From positions 1 through 16,189 of the forward strand of contig JAYPEI010000029.1 in NCBI GenBank assembly GCA_038125665.1: 16,189 nucleotides of DNA, in the 5' to 3' direction. Shown here one piece after another: positions 13,977-16,189 of this stretch. How positions within the stretch are numbered: the stretch's first letter is position 1; each line of letters starts with the position of its first letter. Source of the DNA: CAILUG01 sp038125665. Its GTDB lineage: Bacteria > Pseudomonadota > Gammaproteobacteria > Pseudomonadales > Pseudohongiellaceae. Both the position numbers and the translations under genes were made by a program. The notes beneath the pieces are model-generated. The model searched no databases. It had not been told where the DNA came from and saw nothing but the letters and a program-made list of their open reading frames with translations.

Positions 13977-16073
13977 GTGGCCAGAAAGACCCCTATCAAG
14001 CGCTACCGTAACATAGGTATTTGCGCACACGTTGACGCAGGTAAAACTACAACTACCGAACGCGTTCTTTTTTATACTGGTGTAAACCACAAAATCGGTG
14101 AAGTACATGAAGGTGCAGCTACCATGGACTGGATGGAGCAAGAGCAGGAGCGTGGTATTACCATTACCTCTGCTGCGACCACTTGTTTCTGGAGTGGTAT
14201 GGATCACCAATTCGATGAGCACCGGGTTAATATCATTGACACACCGGGCCACGTTGACTTCACAATTGAGGTTGAGCGCTCTTTGCGTGTGCTGGATGGT
14301 GCTTGTGTTGTTTTATGTGCTAGCTCTGGTGTACAACCTCAAACTGAGACCGTCTGGCGCCAAGCAAACCGTTACGAAGTGCCTCGTCTAATCTATGTCA
14401 ACAAGATGGATCGCGCTGGTGCTAACTTCTTACGTGTCGTTAAGCAAGTCAAAGAACGACTGAAGGCCAATGCTGTACCAATCCAGTTAATGGTTGGTGC
14501 TGAAGATGAATTTAAGGGCGTAATCGATCTTGTTAAGATGAAATACATCGCATGGAATGAAGCAGACAAAGGCGCAACCTTCGAATATTTGGATATCCCT
14601 GCGGATTTGCAAGAAATCTCCGAAGAATGGCATAGCAACCTGGTGGAATCTGCTGCTGAAGCTAATGAGGAACTGATGAACAAGTACCTCGAAGGCGAAG
14701 AGTTAAGTGAAGCAGAAATTAAGCAAGGTCTGCGTATACGAACTCTAGCTAATGAATTGGTACCAGTAGTCGGTGGTTCATCCTTCAAGAATAAAGGTGT
14801 TCAGGCTATGTTGGATGCAGTTATTGAATATTTGCCTTCACCAACAGAAGTTAAAGCAATTGAAGGTGTGCTGGACGATGGGGAAACAGTTGCTGCTCGT
14901 TCTTCAGATGATAATGAACCTTTTGCCGCCTTGGCATTCAAAATTGCGACTGACCCCTTCGTAGGGACACTGACCTTTGTTCGTGTTTATTCTGGTAAGC
15001 TTTCCTCTGGTGATTCCGTGTATAACCCGATTAAAGATCGTAAGGAACGAGTTGGCCGAATGGTTCAGATGCACGCTAACTCCCGCGAGGAAATCAAGGA
15101 AGTGCTTGCTGGTGACATAGCAGCACTGATCGGTATGAAAGACGTTACTACAGGTGAAACACTCTGTGCGTTAGATAACATTATTACTTTAGAAAAAATG
15201 GACTTCCCAGATCCAGTAATCTCTGTTGCTGTCGAGCCTAAGACTAAGGCTGACCAAGAGAAAATGGGTATGGCACTAAACAAGTTGGCACAGGAGGATC
15301 CCTCTTTCCGTGTTCAAACTGACGAAGAAAGTGGGCAGACCATTATCTCCGGTATGGGTGAGCTTCACTTGGAGATTATCGTGGATCGTATGCGCCGCGA
15401 ATTCAATGTTGAAGCAAACATTGGTAAGCCCCAGGTTGCTTACCGTGAAACGATTCGTAAGTCTATTGAGATCGAAGGTAAGCACGTTAAGCAATCAGGT
15501 GGTCGTGGACAATATGGTCACGTTTGGTTGCGTTTAGAGCCTTTACCAGCTGATTCTGAGTATGAATTTGTTAATGAAATTGTTGGTGGTGTTGTTCCTA
15601 AGGAATACATCGGAGCGGTTGACAAAGGTGTTCAGGAACAAATGAAAAATGGATGTCTGGCTGGCTTCCCGCTACTAGCTATGAAAGTAACTATTTTTGA
15701 TGGTTCCTACCACGATGTGGACTCCAACGAGATGGCCTTCAAAATTGCCGGATCTATGGCCCTTAAGCAAGGAGCACTTAAGGCTGATCCATCTCTTCTT
15801 GAGCCTATTATGAAAGTTGAAGTTGTAACCCCTGAGGATTACATGGGTGACATCATTGGTGACTTAAACCGTCGTCGTGGGATTGTGCTCGGTATGGAAG
15901 ACAGCGTCTCTGGCAAAGTAGTCACTGCTGATGTGCCGCTGGCGGAAATGTTCGGTTATTCCACTGATCTGCGTTCAGCCTCCCAAGGCCGCGCAACTTA
16001 TACAATGGAATTTACCAAATATTCTGAAGTGCCTAACAATGTGGCAGAAGGCATCATCAGTAAAGGCAAATAA
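13977..16073 (+). CDS. fusA: Elongation factor G
   Basis: EF-G is the GTPase that drives tRNA-mRNA translocation and, with RRF, ribosome recycling. The 698-residue product (E. coli 704) starts at GTG with GAGGG (13965-13969) seven bases upstream, giving the family N-terminus MARKTPIKRYRNIGI. The P-loop is AHVDAGKT (17-24), G3 is DTPGH (88-92, catalytic H92), and G4 is NKMD (142-145). The usual CGSA/S of G5 reads GGSS here (266-269), so the cysteine common in relatives is replaced. Domain IV carries QSGGRGQYGHV and the tip GSYHDVDS with H579 (E. coli H583). It is the standard housekeeping EF-G of the str operon. Confidence 0.98.
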   Translation: MARKTPIKRYRNIGICAHVDAGKTTTTERVLFYTGVNHKIGEVHEGAATMDWMEQEQERGITITSAATTCFWSGMDHQFDEHRVNIIDTPGHVDFTIEVERSLRVLDGACVVLCASSGVQPQTETVWRQANRYEVPRLIYVNKMDRAGANFLRVVKQVKERLKANAVPIQLMVGAEDEFKGVIDLVKMKYIAWNEADKGATFEYLDIPADLQEISEEWHSNLVESAAEANEELMNKYLEGEELSEAEIKQGLRIRTLANELVPVVGGSSFKNKGVQAMLDAVIEYLPSPTEVKAIEGVLDDGETVAARSSDDNEPFAALAFKIATDPFVGTLTFVRVYSGKLSSGDSVYNPIKDRKERVGRMVQMHANSREEIKEVLAGDIAALIGMKDVTTGETLCALDNIITLEKMDFPDPVISVAVEPKTKADQEKMGMALNKLAQEDPSFRVQTDEESGQTIISGMGELHLEIIVDRMRREFNVEANIGKPQVAYRETIRKSIEIEGKHVKQSGGRGQYGHVWLRLEPLPADSEYEFVNEIVGGVVPKEYIGAVDKGVQEQMKNGCLAGFPLLAMKVTIFDGSYHDVDSNEMAFKIAGSMALKQGALKADPSLLEPIMKVEVVTPEDYMGDIIGDLNRRRGIVLGMEDSVSGKVVTADVPLAEMFGYSTDLRSASQGRATYTMEFTKYSEVPNNVAEGIISKGK

Positions 16074-16102
16074 GACAAAATTTACTTACTAGACTATGAC
16101 CA

Positions 16103-16120
16103 CCGGGGTGTCAGCCCCGG
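16103..16120 (+). other. GC-rich hairpin in the fusA-tuf gap
   Basis: CCGGGG (16103-16108) pairs perfectly with CCCCGG (16115-16120) over a six-base loop, TGTCAG. It lies 29 bases after the fusA stop and ends five bases before the GGAG of the next tuf. No T-run follows, so transcription should read through into tuf. It may act as an mRNA processing or stability element that lets EF-Tu be made in excess over EF-G. Confidence 0.5.
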
Positions 16121-16137
16121 CTAACGGAGAAAAGACC

Positions 16138-16189
16138 ATGGCTAAAGAAAAGTTTGAGCGTAATAAACCCCACGTAAACGTCGGCACGA
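16138..16189 (+). CDS. tuf: Elongation factor Tu, N-terminal start (partial; tufA-position copy)
   Basis: From the ATG at 16138 the frame reads MAKEKFERNKPHVNVGT and runs off the window. This is the near-invariant EF-Tu N-terminus that leads into the GHVDHGKT P-loop. GGAG at 16126-16129 is a good ribosome-binding site, eight bases upstream. Position directly after fusA is the tufA slot of the str operon. Together with the tuf tail at 1-36 it shows two EF-Tu genes flanking this locus, as in many gammaproteobacteria. Confidence 0.97.
   Translation, partial: MAKEKFERNKPHVNVGT

Noticed and set aside
13959..14252. 97-codon open frame on the - strand opposite the fusA start
   Set aside because: It is the complement of the conserved EF-G G-domain coding sequence; the frame is open only as a by-product of fusA codon use.
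1..16189. Mobile element, CRISPR array, defence or biosynthetic system
   Set aside because: No transposase, integrase, direct-repeat array or unfamiliar gene is present; every gene is a recognised core housekeeping gene in conserved order.

Overview
This window is the core ribosomal-protein / RNA-polymerase / translation-factor locus of a gammaproteobacterium, all on the + strand: tuf (3' end) - tRNA-Trp - secE - nusG - rplK - rplA - rplJ - rplL - rpoB - rpoC - rpsL - rpsG - fusA - tuf (5' start). Protein sequences align by eye with the Escherichia coli and Pseudomonas families almost end to end. The 176-residue L10 with an extended C-terminus, tRNA-Trp between tuf and secE, and rpsL directly after rpoC favour a Pseudomonas/Cellvibrio-type marine gammaproteobacterium over an enteric one. 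Base composition looks moderately AT-rich (mid-40s % GC by eye). The genus cannot be fixed from this sequence alone.

Layout. Bases 1-36 are the last codons of one EF-Tu gene. A stem-loop and spacer lead to tRNA-Trp (235-310), then secE (protein translocase) and nusG (transcription factor). The L11 operon follows (rplK-rplA, overlapping by one base), with a probable L1-binding operator just before rplK. A 401-base spacer carries the L10 leader RNA ahead of rplJ-rplL. After a spacer with two strong hairpins come rpoB and rpoC, 14 bases apart. A 171-base spacer with three hairpins and a near-consensus sigma70 promoter then opens the str operon: rpsL, a 303-base highly structured spacer, rpsG, fusA, and the first 17 codons of a second tuf gene.

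Together the genes supply the ribosomal L1 and L7/L12 stalks, the S12/S7 decoding and head proteins, both large RNA-polymerase subunits, NusG that couples polymerase to ribosome, and the elongation factors EF-G and EF-Tu. Expression is probably set by read-through from upstream promoters, by translational feedback (L1 on rplK, L10 on rplJ, S7 on rpsG), and by RNA processing or attenuation at the hairpins between gene blocks.

The coding content is ordinary and highly conserved: there are no mobile elements, CRISPR arrays, frameshifts or foreign genes, and no new multi-gene system. The parts worth a second look are the non-coding spacers, above all rpsL-rpsG (13179-13481), which can form mutually exclusive RNA stems, and the 5' half of the rplA-rplJ spacer.
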